In this document: positions 1-10,193 of the stretch, one piece after another | Numbering within the stretch: the first letter of the stretch is position 1 | Layout: each line of letters begins with the position of its first letter | Assembly (NCBI GenBank): GCA_002150815.3 | Contig: NDFF03000198.1 | Location: forward strand, 1 to 30,612 | DNA: 30,612 bases | Reading direction: 5' to 3' | From: Grammothele lineata | Taxonomy: Eukaryota; Basidiomycota; Agaricomycetes; Polyporales; Polyporaceae | Position numbers and translations under genes: made by a program | The notes under the pieces: model-generated | What the model saw: the letters and a program-made list of their open reading frames with translations, nothing else | Databases searched by the model: none | What the model was told of the DNA's origin: nothing

Positions 1-1110
1 TCGTTACGTCCTTGATCACTGCTGAGCCCGCGACGCGCTCTTCTGCTCGTAGGATAGGCTGGCCGACTATAGAGGGAATACTGGGTGCGGCGGGGCGGTC
101 AGCTCGAAGGCCTGAGGGTGGGCTTGAGATGCTCGTGCGCACCATGTTCTGGAAAGTTGGAGCCCGCATAGGGAGCCCTATGCGCCTTGTCGAAAAGCGG
201 GGACGACGACTAGGATAGACGATATGTGCTGCTATTGATGTTAGAATAGAGCGTGAAGGGTAGAGCAGATTCAAGAGTACTCACTTTCAAGGTTTGTCGT
301 TGAGTTCGAAGGGAAAGCGAGTAGAGAGAGGAGGAGTCTCAGGCGCGGCGAAGGGGACGGCCCCGTGGCGGTCGAGAAAAGATGAAGTGCAAAGCGCCCA
401 AATCCATCGTCCGTTAGCACGCCCGGCGCTTCGCACTTGTTCCTTTCTCTCTCCGTCATACTCCCGGTTCATAGCTCGCCTTCACCACTCTCTGCTGTCA
501 CTTGGCTGCTTTCCTCACATCCCAACGTCGCATTTGTAACCACTTACTAGAATCGGCAGCCAGGCGAATAAGGAGCAACCGGATAGCAACCCCTACGCAC
601 TACGGGCACGCTTGGTATAATGTAAAGCGAATTGACAGACGGGGTATGCGGTGAGTCGTGTTATCTTGTGAATGCGTCTAATCAGTCAATGCGCATGTGC
701 TTTCAAAGACACCGGTTACCCATTCGCGCCTGCGCGGTCATGGGTCCGGCCCTTGCGAGCTCGTATTCAGGTACGCCATCTCGGAGTCACTACCTCATAC
801 GCGGTTTCTTATCATTCTATTTCCGTATTCCTTACTATTTCCACGCATCTCGACTCGCGAGCCGCTGACCAGCGAGGCTCACGAAAACGCACGCTGCAGA
901 AACGCGTGCGCATACACAAGTACTGCGACAAAGCCGTGAACATGCCGGGCAATAGCGCCGCTGAAACCTTGCCGCCTGCCGCTCCTCACAAGCTACCGCC
1001 GCCACCGTCGCTCCTCGTGGTGCGCATCGTCATAGAACCTGGTCCTGGCGTGTCCCTTCCCCAGGAACAGCAGTGGGCGTCGCTTTCACCTGCGCCTCTC
1101 GCTCCGCTTG
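1..1110. other. No supported gene
   Basis: Several short open frames exist on both strands but none has a recognisable motif, a consistent splice pattern or a convincing continuation. The longest (672-1301, plus) runs into the dispersed repeat that starts near 1111, so its 3' half is repeat sequence rather than an independent gene. Confidence 0.5.
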
Positions 1111-1490
1111 AACCCCATTTTCCGCGGCGTGCCCGAAGGCGATGCCCGGCTCAGTTTATGGCCCGCTCGGCCACGACTCTTGCTGCAGCGGAGGCGATGG
1201 CCTTGACGCTTACGTTCCGGCACAAGTTCGTCTCAGATGTGGACAGCGCGGCTTCCCTTGTGCGGCTCTGCAGGCGATGGCTGTGTAATCGCAGGCATTG
1301 ATGTTCCCATGTAATTTCATGAATCTTCTACAGAACGAAGGGTCTTGTAACGTCTACCAACGTACGGCGAGCAGTTGGAAAGTCTGAACACCTAAGGCAT
1401 CTGAGTGTCTGATGATGAGATCAGTCAGACGCGTCGTAGCGTCAGACCTTGTCTGGCAAATTGGAGACTGCTGATTATTACGTAGTTCAG
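1111..1490 (+). repeat. Dispersed repeat R1, copy A
   Basis: This stretch aligns by eye with 6986-7400 in the same orientation. Shared anchors include a block reading CCCATTTT..GCGGC.TGC.CGAAGGC, a TC.TGCTGCAGCG-type block near 1185 that matches one near 7067, GAAAGTCTGA near 1378 (7268) and GTCAGACGC near 1423 (7321). The copies look roughly two-thirds identical with small indels. Translations keep a short shared peptide (FMARS..TLAAAEA here, IMVRS..SLAAAKA in the other copy), so the repeat may derive from a coding element. Its family is not recognised. Confidence 0.55.
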
Positions 1491-2465
1491 TGCCCACGCA
1501 GACGCTCAAGTTGCGCCAGCACCAGCAGCCTATAGCTACCGCCCAAACTGCACACTCGTGGCCTTTCTGACGCAACTTACCGTAGTCAACTCTAACGTCG
1601 CTACGCGCAGTGTTTCCCATGATTCCGCTCAGAACGTTGTTACATTGTGAGAACACTGCCACGACAACATTTTACGCGATAGAAAAACATACGACCCAGG
1701 AACGCCTCTCATTCCCCATCGCAATGAACGGCCTACATGGCGCCCATCGGGATGCCAACAAGACCCTCATCATTGGCCACGGCAATGAAGAAGTTGAGCG
1801 CCGCCTCGAAGGAGTCGTAACGCCTCTCGAGCCGACGTCGGGAAGGCGTGCTCGGGAACGGGTCACTGGAAACACATCAATATCGGCCTCGGACGATACG
1901 CGAACTTATTACTTACGTAGCATCGTAGACCCAAGGCGTGACTCCTCGAATAACTGCGACAAAAGCTTCACCAGGAATGCCCTCGCCGTCGCCGCCACCG
2001 ACCGCTGAAAGGGATGGGACCCCGTGCGACCGCTGAAGCGCCACGTGGAGCGACGAAGTTGTTAGACAACAATGCCTACTCGGACACCGCGGAAGATGCC
2101 AGACCGGGAGGGCGTGTGGGTGACACGACGGTACACGCACCTGCGGCGCCCTGGAATGCACATCCTGAGGAAGGCCTGCCGCACGCCGTAGGGTATACGT
2201 GGACCGCTGGCGGTCACGCACGGCGTCATCAACGTTCGGAGCACTATCGCGCGCAGCGGGGCTCAACATCGGCGGCATCCCGTCCGCCTTCGGCATGACA
2301 AACGTATGCTCGATACCTGCAGTTAGGCCCTTAGCCCAGCATTCAGTGGAGAATGGCACTGTGACGTCGGCGGGAATGACGGCCAAGAGGCCGGGGACCA
2401 TCCAGGCCTGAATAATGCGCAGGCAAGCGCTGAGCGTCGAGCCGCACATTTCGTACAGGCTGCCG
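1491..2465. other. No firmly supported gene
   Basis: A plus-strand open frame at 1610-2008 (132 codons) and a minus-strand frame at 2449-1913 overlap here. The minus frame is in line with the viroplasmin-like remnant to its right and could be its 3' exon, since it contains a plausible peptide (VPFSTECWAKGLTAGIEH) and small frame-neutral stretches. I could not build a consistent splice path, so neither frame is called as a gene. Confidence 0.35.
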
Positions 2466-2469
2466 ATGA

Positions 2470-3074
2470 CACCAGCAACGCTCTTCGATGCTTCGCGCCT
2501 AAATAGATTGAGCGTTCATCAATGATACCGGTCAGTGCAGTGACAACATACCAATTGGCGTAAATTGCGGGGCCTTCGAGACCACGATATACTACATAGC
2601 ACATATCCGTGTCCATGAGAGGGGACAGCTCTTCATGCCACATTCTCGTCTCGAAGAACTTAGCCGTCCAGGCGTTGTTGTACCTACATCATAAATTAGC
2701 CCAACGCAGCTAGACGCCGTTTCAACTACTTGCCACTCGAAGTTATAATTAGGCATTTCCGTCGCCAGACGCTCGAACATCTTCCGGTCGTTGTCACTGC
2801 CGACCGGCTTTCCGATAGGCCCGATACAAACCTGGCCCTGGACGCCTAGAAGACGAACCGTTATAAGAGAGAGAAATAAAATATAGGCAACGTTGTTACA
2901 GTGGAGAGCAGCAGCCTCAACAAGTAATTCCGGGGCATGGTCGCCCCGAATCGGGCTGGGAATGTCGACGGGGGGGAGGCCGGACACCATGTACGCCAAC
3001 TGCGCTGGAGGTGAAGCGTCGGGAGACCCTTCTTTAGCGCCTTGGACAGAACTATCGGCGTCCACCGCAGACAT
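2470..3074 (-). pseudogene. Remnant with viroplasmin/RNase H1 N-terminal-like motif
   Basis: A minus-strand coding block starts at an ATG at 3074 with a small-residue and acid-rich N-terminus (MSAVDADSSVQG...) and continues in frame through about 130 codons. From about 2605 down to 2470 it encodes MCYVVYRGLEGPAIYANW followed by TALTG. This resembles the [WY]YVV.RG..PGIY..W...A...G pattern of the viroplasmin-like / RNase H1 N-terminal domain, a small fold that binds RNA-DNA hybrids and is common in basidiomycete orphan proteins. The frame before the motif (..NAWTAKFFETRMW) is offset from the upstream exon. The only obvious GT-AG pairs there are very short, so either an intron near 2690-2735 or a frameshift lies between. 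No catalytic RNase H domain follows. The family call is by motif only. Confidence 0.4.
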
Positions 3075-3469
3075 TGGAGCAGATAACGCAAGCTGAGCGA
3101 AGACGAGTATGGCACTGGGGAGTCTGAGGGGCCTGAGGAGCCTGAGGAACGCAGGCTCACTAGAGCCCCTAAATACGTCTTCAGCAACCAGGTAGCAACG
3201 GAAATGAAATGACCGACGCACGGACCATTCACACAATTTGTGTTGGTTTGGTTGGCAACATGCTGCCAAGTGAGTGAACCTCCTGCCGCTGACAGGCCGT
3301 ACCAGACTACCAGTTGAGGATAGACGCCCTTCAGGCGCCTAATTATGAGGAACTTTCTCTTACCATTCCAGGTCCAACACAAACCACCACTGTCCTCACA
3401 CCGCGAACCCCCTCAGCATCCTCCACGTCGACCTCCTCTACTAGATGTCTTTCTGTGCCTTTAGGGATG

Positions 3470-4197
3470 AAGGTCTCTGACTGGGATCGTCGCAAAGTCC
3501 ACGGCCGCAGCTGGGTAGAAGGAGCCCGTTTCAATTTCCTCCACCAGCGTATTCCGAAATGGCAAGACGCGAAGAACAGAGGCAATTTAATAGAGTCCTA
3601 CTCCCCCGTGACAAAGCACCGAATAAGGCTTATCCATGAAAACATGCTGTGGATCACCACGACGATCGCGAGGTTCCAGAGTCATTGGAAGACGGTCTGG
3701 ACATTGAGCTTGAGGCGAAGGGTCTCACTAATGACGAGATAAAGAACCGGAACCTCGTCTGCATGAAGCTTCGCGGGGTACGTGGCGCCCTTCTAACATG
3801 CTAACTTCTCACCAGCAATCTCACCATGATGCCATCGCCGCGGAGCGAAGCCGTTTCAATCGAGCCAGGTCAGTGCCCTCACTCGGCTTCTGGCAGAAGC
3901 ATCAGAAGTCACCTTGGTGCATCGGCCATTCAGTACGATCAGCGGGTGTATCACGAATCTCGTACCAAGTCCGTCGTTCACACCCTCCATCCCACGCTTG
4001 TCCGAGCTGCAAGACTCAGAAAGGAACCTTGCCCCAAGCAGGCGGTCGCCCACAATCAAATCAAGACCGAGGATTACGACGCCGAGGTACAGGAGTTTAG
4101 GGATCTCCTCGAAGGGCATCCTCGTGCCAATAACGAGGCATTGTGTGCTGCGTGGAAGGCCGGTATTTTGGACGATGAGAGCGGGCGTTCCGCGTAG
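3470..4197 (+). pseudogene. Fragment of a basidiomycete-type orphan family
   Basis: The frame at 3470-3590 encodes VHGRSWVEGARFNFLHQR then IPKWQDAKNRG. A shifted frame then gives VPESLEDGLDIELEAKGL, TNDEIKNRNLVCMKLRG and a GTACGT donor near 3777 with an acceptor CACCAG at about 3813. The last exon (to the TAG at 4195-4197) gives QYDQRVYHESRTKSVVH and EDYDAEVQEFRDLLEGH. In this order (a W..G.R..FL..R...W segment, an acidic stretch, K.R.., a Y..RVYYE.R.K.VV segment, EYDAE) the pieces match a large orphan family I recall from Agaricomycetes genomes, usually near transposons. Its function is not known. The shift between the first and second segments near 3590 shows it is broken, and no start codon for the family is evident upstream. 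Confidence 0.4.
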
Positions 4198-5679
4198 GAC
4201 TATCACGAGTAAGTTGTCAACTGACATGCCGGTCCTGTCGAACTACCTTCACCTTCACCGCGAGCTTGAGCCGGACAACCATCGGCTCAGTTCCTCCACG
4301 GAGTACACGATTCACTGAATGTATGCATCTCGCCGCTCTTCGGTTCGACCAGCCTGAGAGTAAGGCCTTCTTGCATTGACCGCAATTGATGCAAGCTGAT
4401 AACATGAATTGCGCAGAATGCACGCTGACTGGATTAAGAGCGTCTCACCGAAGATACGGTCTGAGTTCGATATCTGCGTGCTACATTTCGTAAAGAATTC
4501 CTGATCATGTTCCAGGGCTCAGAGCTCACGGTTCTAATGCAATGTAACAGTGCAGGATGAATGCAGCACTTGCACCCATAATCCGGGGGATAAGTTCTCA
4601 TTCTCCCTAGGCGAACTCGCTGGGAAGCCTTTGCGGTCCGGTGATTGGAGTGGGTTCGAGAGCTTTTCAAGATGCCGTCTGCAAGTCTTCGCGATCCCCC
4701 TCGACCTCCGCGGTGCCGAACTCGGCGTCGATGCCCTCCTCATATCAGAGTTATATCAGTGCGCCCTAATTTCAGCCGTCTATTCATCAACGACCGGGCG
4801 TCCCCGGATTTGCCCACGTCAGTCCCGTTCGGCACTCAGAGGCCTGCAATATTAATCGCTGTCCCCACGCCCCCTTGTGCTGCCTCCGTGCTGCTGTCGC
4901 GGGTGATCGCTGAGCTTAACCGCGAAAGCCCGTGGATCCTTTGCAGATGACGCCTTCGATGTCGAACTCGGTACTCGCCAATGGAACGCTCGAAACAAAT
5001 AGGCAGCTGGCTGGCAAAGTTTAGCGCTTCAAGATGATATCTTCCCGCATATTGGGCCTGGTAAATTCGCTTCATCTTCGCCGCACAGGAGAGCCTGTGG
5101 CGTGCCGGGCGTTCCCGTGGCTGGATTTCCCTCAAATTGTAGAGTTTATGTCGGTATATGACACAGAGCACGCCACCGTATGTCAGGCGACGCTCGCCGT
5201 TGTGTGTCACGTTGTATGTCGCGAAGGAAGTTGTTTTGGGGAAATAGGTCCTCTAGCATCCGACGTACGCGCGGCATCGAAAGCGAGCCGCCCGAGACAC
5301 CGACTGAAGTCGGGCTATGCATGTGAAGTGAGGAGTGCAGGCGTATCAGGCGTCCGAACTCGCCCTCCTCCCAAAGATTACGTCTCAACAGCCTCCGATC
5401 TCCCTACTGATACCCGGTCACCCTCTCTATTGTATCCCGGGCCACCCCCGCAAGTCACATCTTCCCGCGGTTTCGCCGGTGTGCGCATGGAACTCGGGAT
5501 AGGGTCCAAAATTAGTGGATATGGTACCTGCCACTAGTCGAAGGAGAGATGCATTGAACTCACAAGGGCAACAGCGTCACCAAGATCCTCTACGCCATTG
5601 AGAGGCTATCCTCCATGTTTGTGAGACACCCATACATGCTGCGAAGAGCGTTCCCCAGGACAACGCTGCGCGAGTCTAG
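4198..5679. other. No firmly supported gene
   Basis: Overlapping frames at 4550-4855 and 4645-4950 (plus) could be the degraded continuation of the orphan family ending at 4197, because a G.W..FE.F-like segment lies near 4640. I see no consistent splice structure. The frame 5034-5537 (plus, 167 codons) has no recognisable motif. Confidence 0.35.
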
Positions 5680-5910
5680 TACTACGCTCAACTGGCAGAG
5701 ACCAAGCGACTGCAAGATTTCGAGCGGCCAGTTCTTCGCATGCGTAATGCCGATCGGAGCCGCTCGCCCGCGTCCTCCGCGCTCAAGTGCTACATAGCGC
5801 AGATCCCGCGGTACAACCTGCAGGCTGTGACGGACCAAAATTCTGGACGGAGGCCGGCTATGACCTCCGTAGCCAGAGGCTCTGATGTTGATGGGCCTCA
5901 GATTATATGA
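5680..5910 (+). pseudogene. Short decayed coding remnant
   Basis: After a TAG at 5677-5679 a plus-strand frame stays open for 76 codons to the TGA at 5908-5910. It encodes YYAQLAETKRLQDFERPV, LRMRNADRSRSPASSALK and CYIAQIPRYNLQAVTD. The amphipathic, charged composition looks like real protein, and the same frame continues upstream of the TAG (AKSVPQDNAARV), so the stop probably interrupts it. I recall similar peptides from basidiomycete orphan proteins but cannot name the family. No start codon or partner exons were identified. Confidence 0.3.
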
Positions 5911-6318
5911 GCAGAGAGCATGTCACGATGTAAACAAAATTCAAGGCCGAGCGAGAAGAGTGCGAAATTGGGAAGGGCGGAATCACTGACTTACGATGGG
6001 CGGCACTTATTTGACGGCAACACGCGCGAACGGCTCGCGTTCGTTTTGTCCTTCCCTAATCACGACATATTCACGATTATACGCTGTCATCTTTATCTAT
6101 TCTTCGCCTCTGCATCTGTGCTTTTATTCTACACTATGGCTGTTTTCACGCCAACCAAAATTGCTCGCATTCGCGACTATATAAGGTGTGTCAAGTTGCT
6201 TTATCCCTGCTCTGCCATGTACGGAAAACCCTGAGCAAAGGACACGTATCGCAATGTACGCGCCACGGAGGCCTCTATCCCTGCCAACCAGGTTGGACCG
6301 GCGGCGTCTCGCGCTCGC

Positions 6319-6570
6319 CTTGGAATTCGTCCGAGAACAGGGAGATATCAATTCGGACCGCGCTTCCTCGAAAATGCAGTGCGCACCATGAAGGGGGCGC
6401 TAAATTGGGTGCGAGATATCGAGATGCTCAAGAACAGGCGGACGATGCCAAAAACGAACGCACGCGGGCGAACTGGGAGGACCGCGGCGAACGTCGTCGG
6501 GTACATGCACCCCACGCGCATGCGCACTCCCAGTCCTCAGGCTGGACCGAGAGGCACTCAGAGAGGCTGA
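6319..6570 (+). pseudogene. Transposase tail fragment (MULE-like C-terminus)
   Basis: The frame encodes QFGPRFLENAVRTMKGAL, NWVRDIEMLKNRRTMPKT and ANVVGYMHPTRM before a TGA at 6568-6570. This arrangement (F......MK......WV.DI....N..TM.K......A....GY) is the same as the tail of the MULE-like gene at 22041-22267 (MKALMG..CWVGDIKKYENACTM ... ATTMIGY). In basidiomycete MULE proteins I recall a closing segment of the form DI....RR..PRTW....NTMGY. The fragment is therefore probably the last exon of a second, otherwise lost, copy. No DDE core or SWIM finger is visible just upstream. Confidence 0.4.
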
Positions 6571-6878
6571 GATGTATATACATTGGATGCACGCACTCTT
6601 GCACGACCGTACTTATTTTCAGTCCTTTCGCATTTCTGAGCGATGCGCTGCATTCCGCGGCCTGTCAAACCGTCCGCCGCGCGCGTTCAAGTTGCGCAGA
6701 GTCGAACGCGTTGCACCCTCGCGCGGTCATCGCTGGGGTCGCGCGTAGGTCGGAACCATGAAGATAGTGAGTAATGTATGTGCTAATTGTATCCCCGCTC
6801 GCTCGACCCAGTGTCGTATTGCGCACGGGTGACTTGTTCGTTCAAGTTCCTCTGTTGACCGACAGTCCCCGGCTCGCG
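6571..6878. other. No supported gene
   Basis: No motif-bearing frame, RNA gene or inverted repeat was recognised between the transposase tail and the repeat block that follows. Confidence 0.5.
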
Positions 6879-6965
6879 AGCACAAGCCCACAAGCGCCAG
6901 AGGCGGTCCCCGAGATACCCGGGCGCTGCAGCCACAGCGGAGTTTGAAAGGCGAGACAAGCCCGC
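6879..6965 (+). repeat. Dispersed repeat R2, copy A
   Basis: This block matches the reverse complement of 16222-16308. The best core is GCCACAGC.GAGTTTGAAAG followed by GCG.GACAA.CCCGC, with about 29 of 32 bases shared; the flanks (GCACAAG...CAAGCG, CCCGAGAT) also align. It directly precedes copy B of repeat R1, so R1 and R2 may be two parts of one larger element. Confidence 0.6.
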
Positions 6966-6985
6966 CGCTCCATTGATTTCCTCCA

Positions 6986-7400
6986 GTTCCCATTTTTTGC
7001 GGCATGCGCGAAGGCAATGCCTCGCTACATGTAGCTTGGATTATGGTCCGCTCAGGCATGAGTCTCGCTGCAGCGAAAGCTAATCAGTTTGATGCTTGCA
7101 TTATTTTCGAGCTCATCTCCCAGTCGCACAGAATGGGATGCCCCTGGCGCAGCTCTACGGGTTATGGCCGTTTAGTCGTAGTCGTCAATGTTCGTATATA
7201 GTATGATAAGTCCTCTGCAGCAACTTAGCGTCTTGCAATGCCTGTCAATATACTGCAGGCAGCCAGAAAGTCTGACCATCTGACAGGGCTGACATGTCTG
7301 AGCGTCTGACAGTTGGACTCGTCAGACGCCTCAGAACGTCGGATCTTCTCAGAGAACTTGGGAGTTACTGATTGGCATGTTGTAATGACAGAGGAGTAGC
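6986..7400 (+). repeat. Dispersed repeat R1, copy B
   Basis: This is the second copy of the repeat described at 1111-1490, in the same orientation 5.9 kb away. The 3' halves are best conserved (AGAAAGTCTGACCATCTGA here against GGAAAGTCTGAACACCTAA there, then GTCAGACGC, then a GGAGA/GGGAG TACTGATT-type block). Divergence and indels indicate old copies. Confidence 0.55.
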
Positions 7401-8116
7401 ATAGTGTTGAGGCGGGTAAGACTCCTGCGTGCACGTCGCAGTTGTACAGAGCTCGAGCCTCCTGAGGATCGAGGTACCCAGGCTACTAGACTGCTGAATG
7501 CCTAGGGTCGCGGCTTCAAACGGCAGGAGACGATGCGTAGAGCAAAGCGAGAGCTCCCTGATAGACCACTCACCTGAGCCAAGTTCAGACTGCGGCACGT
7601 ACTAAGTCAAGATGATGGAACGGTCAGACACAGTGGGATGGTGCTCCCAGTGGTGCCAAGGCACCTGTGAGGCCGTGAGGGACGAGGCAGCCCCAGGGCG
7701 AAGAGGGCTCGAGCGAGTTTCCTTCATAATTTCACGGCGAGCGGCGGCATCGGTTCCCGGGCCGTGAGCGCTTAATCGCCCCAGCCAAACACCGCGTGTT
7801 TGGCCACCTTGTTTAAGGTCACGCCCCTCACGCGTCCACCTCGTACAAGTCCCTCGCCTACCGCCACTGCATGCTCCCGCCGCTGGATAGCCAGCCCTTT
7901 TGCCCTCATCGTCGGTATACCGCTGCGGTATGCACTTTCTATTCACTGTGCCTTGGGGGACGCGTGCTCCCACTTTGCCCTTGCCGCTGGACGGGCTACC
8001 CCAGGCCTGATAAGTGGGTGAGGGTACAGCGGTTCGCTGCTTCCCCCCAAGCGCCGCCGTTCTGTTCGCCTTCCATGACGCGCTGACATGCGTTTGTAGT
8101 TTCGGCCTTGTCTAGC
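7401..8116. other. Intergenic, no supported gene
   Basis: Short frames on both strands lack motifs. This is the upstream region of the dioxygenase-like gene at 8117. No TATA box or other promoter element is convincing. Confidence 0.45.
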
Positions 8117-9998
8117 ATGTCAAAGGTGGTGAGTGCTCTCGTGCAGCGTGCGCGAATGTTTGCTTATGCTCCCCCTCTTCGGCGTAGATGCGTGCAGGGT
8201 GTGCCTTTTCTCCCTATTCCACCATCTCCGTGGAGGTCGATGTCACTGCGCTGGTCGAAGAAACTTTGAAAGACCCGCGATGGGGATCTGAAGACGTCGA
8301 CCTCGATCCCCTCGCCGCTCGCCGCCGCCTACCCCTGTTACAACTAGCGGCTTCCCCGGTTCGATTTCCTGCGCCGTTGGAAGGCTGGCTGGACGACCCT
8401 CTCTCTCTCCTTCCGGCGCGCTATCTCTCTCCAGATTCTTCGCCTGCCCCGTCCGTGTTGGTCCTTGGCAATCCCCCGGACAGCGGTGAGAGCTCCGAGG
8501 GCCGGATGGCTTCCTTGCAAGCCGCCGCCGAAGATACCACACGGGGAGTGGAGTTTTCAGGGAGGGAAGCGTTTTCGCCTCCGTTGGTTGATGGGGCCTT
8601 ATAAGGGAGTGGTGTGGTCGGAAACGCGGTCCAAGGTGAGGTTTATCTTCCGAGCCCCTTTCCTGTAGGAACTCGCTCAAGTTGCGCCTACACACCAGGA
8701 ACTTCTGCCACCGTCACCTCCACTCCGTCTGCAGGGTCGTCCCTGCCTGCCGTTGACGGCGCGCGCCCGATGAACCGGGATCGACGACGGAAGGAGGATG
8801 AGAGGAAGAGGAGGGCGACGGCCAGGGCCGCTGTCCGAGACTCGGAATACGGCGGGAAGCCCAAGTCTTCCCTCTTCAAAAGCCTGTCTGAGGTCACCGT
8901 AATCAAGACCAACCATTCCGCAAGGGGGCTTCCCATTGCGAAGGGGGCTTTCATCGGAAAGCGCTTCCGAGAGTGGAGGGCGGAGACATGGACGTTGGAA
9001 CGCGTCCGGGAGGAGGGCATTCCTATCCATGAGTGGGATGGAAAGTGAGTTCTTCGTCCGCCATCCTATTTCCCGCCGCTCAACGGCTCTAGGTCCATCT
9101 TGCTACTCGTTGACAACGACGGCCGCATCATCGCCCTTTTTGCCGGCCGCCCTCTCGGAGCCGACTTCGACAAGGTAGTAGAGAAGGTGACCTACCTCCT
9201 GGAGAAGGCCAGAGAGAGATGCAGGTTTAAGGATTGCCAGCTGGAACACAAGCGCGGACGCCATGCCGCTTTGGCAAAGGGCGTAACCCATGGCGGCGGC
9301 TCGAAGGTATGAGGCATCGGTTTTGACGTTCTAGCGACTTACACGCGCTTAGGAGCCTGGCGTCGTCCGCAATTCTGTCAACAACGCGAGTATTCTCGAA
9401 GAGCTGTGCAACGAGCCCTCGATCCAGCGCGTTGCGGCTTTCGGAAGTAGTGAGGCCGATGTACGTGTAGGCGGTCTTTTGCAGCGCTGACTCCTTGTAG
9501 GCATGCTCGCCTCGTTCGCGCCTCAGATTTACGGAGAAATGCGCACTCAGATCCAAAAATTGTACGAACGCCATGGCTTCCCCATCAATTTCAAGCGCAG
9601 CATCTATCCGGCAACGACTTTCAACTTCGGTCCCATTACGGTATGCTACCCGCACGTCGACGCTGTCAATGACCCCATCAACTGGTGCCATATCGCCGCG
9701 TTCGGCCGCTTCGGCTCGAAGAAAGGAGGGCATATCCTCCTCTTGGCCCCTCGCATCGCGGTCGAGTTCCCTGCGGGCGCAAGCGTGCTGATTCCGTCTG
9801 CTGTAGTGCCTCACGCTAATGTGGCTCTTCAGCCAGGTGAGACGCGTCAGTCTATCACTCAGTACTGCGCCGGAGGGCTGCGCGGCCTTCGAAGCCGGCC
9901 TTCCCGCTCGAACGCTGGAGCGCGTGGGTTTGTTCTCGACGCTCGAGGGGTTGGAGAACGACCGTGCGGCGCTCAGTCGAAGCGAGCTTTACGGCTAG
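8117..9998 (+). CDS. 2OG-Fe(II) dioxygenase-like protein, basidiomycete TET/JBP-type
   Basis: I reconstruct six exons in one frame: 8117-8128, 8188-8485, 8669-9044, 9093-9306, 9353-9449, 9501-9998 (introns GTGAGT/TAG, GTGAGA/TAG, GTGAGT/TAG, GTATGA/TAG, GTGAGG/TAG; all phases agree). The protein would be about 497 residues. After a variable N-terminus come a basic start (RRRKEDERKRR), RDSEYGGKPKSSL, GLPIAKGAFIGKR, a beta-rich DNDGRIIALFAGRP, AAFGSS, YPATTFNFGP, and then H384-V-D386 (9653-9661), GGHILL, a second His in VVPHANVAL (H437, 9812-9814) and Arg448 in GETRQSITQY. HxD...H...R is the metal and 2-oxoglutarate binding set of the double-stranded beta-helix dioxygenases. This family is strongly expanded in Agaricomycetes; I associate it with TET/JBP nucleic-acid base oxidases, but the substrate is inferred. 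Near 9884 a one-base shift is needed to reach the conserved-looking end (ERVGLFSTLEGLENDRA, stop 9996-9998); without it the frame ends at 10030. Confidence 0.6.
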
Positions 9999-10193
9999 AG
10001 GAAGTACCTACACGCCGCCTGTATATGTAACTATTAGCGGTGAGTGCGCCTCTTAGTCGATCTGTGTTAGTCTGACACAACGTTTAAACAGTGCGGCTCG
10101 TACGCGAATCTACCTCATGATCCACGCATCTAGCATGCCGTGTAGTCGGTGTAGAGCTTAAAGGCCAACGTTCGCTTTGCGTTCCCCCGTATC
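9999..10193. other. Short intergenic gap
   Basis: About 195 bases separate the dioxygenase-like gene from the KDZ remnant, which lies on the same strand. No inverted repeat or target-site duplication that would mark a transposon end was recognised here. Confidence 0.4.

Noticed and set aside
7602..7973. Minus-strand 123-codon frame as a gene
   Set aside because: The composition is Gly/Arg-rich with no motif, intron or neighbour support; it is typical of GC-rich antisense frames.
8636..8668. 33-base intron GTGAGG...TAG
   Set aside because: It does not remove the in-frame TAA at 8602-8604. The larger intron 8486-8668 uses the same acceptor, keeps phase and removes it.
9461..9500. GTACGT at 9461 as donor of the fifth intron
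   Set aside because: It gives the wrong phase. The GTGAGG donor at 9450 keeps frame and yields the conserved-looking FGSS-MLASFAPQIY join.
9837..9842. GTGAGA in the dioxygenase gene looks like a splice donor
   Set aside because: The in-frame reading QPGETRQSITQY matches the family's conserved Arg motif, so splicing here would remove the 2-oxoglutarate-binding Arg.
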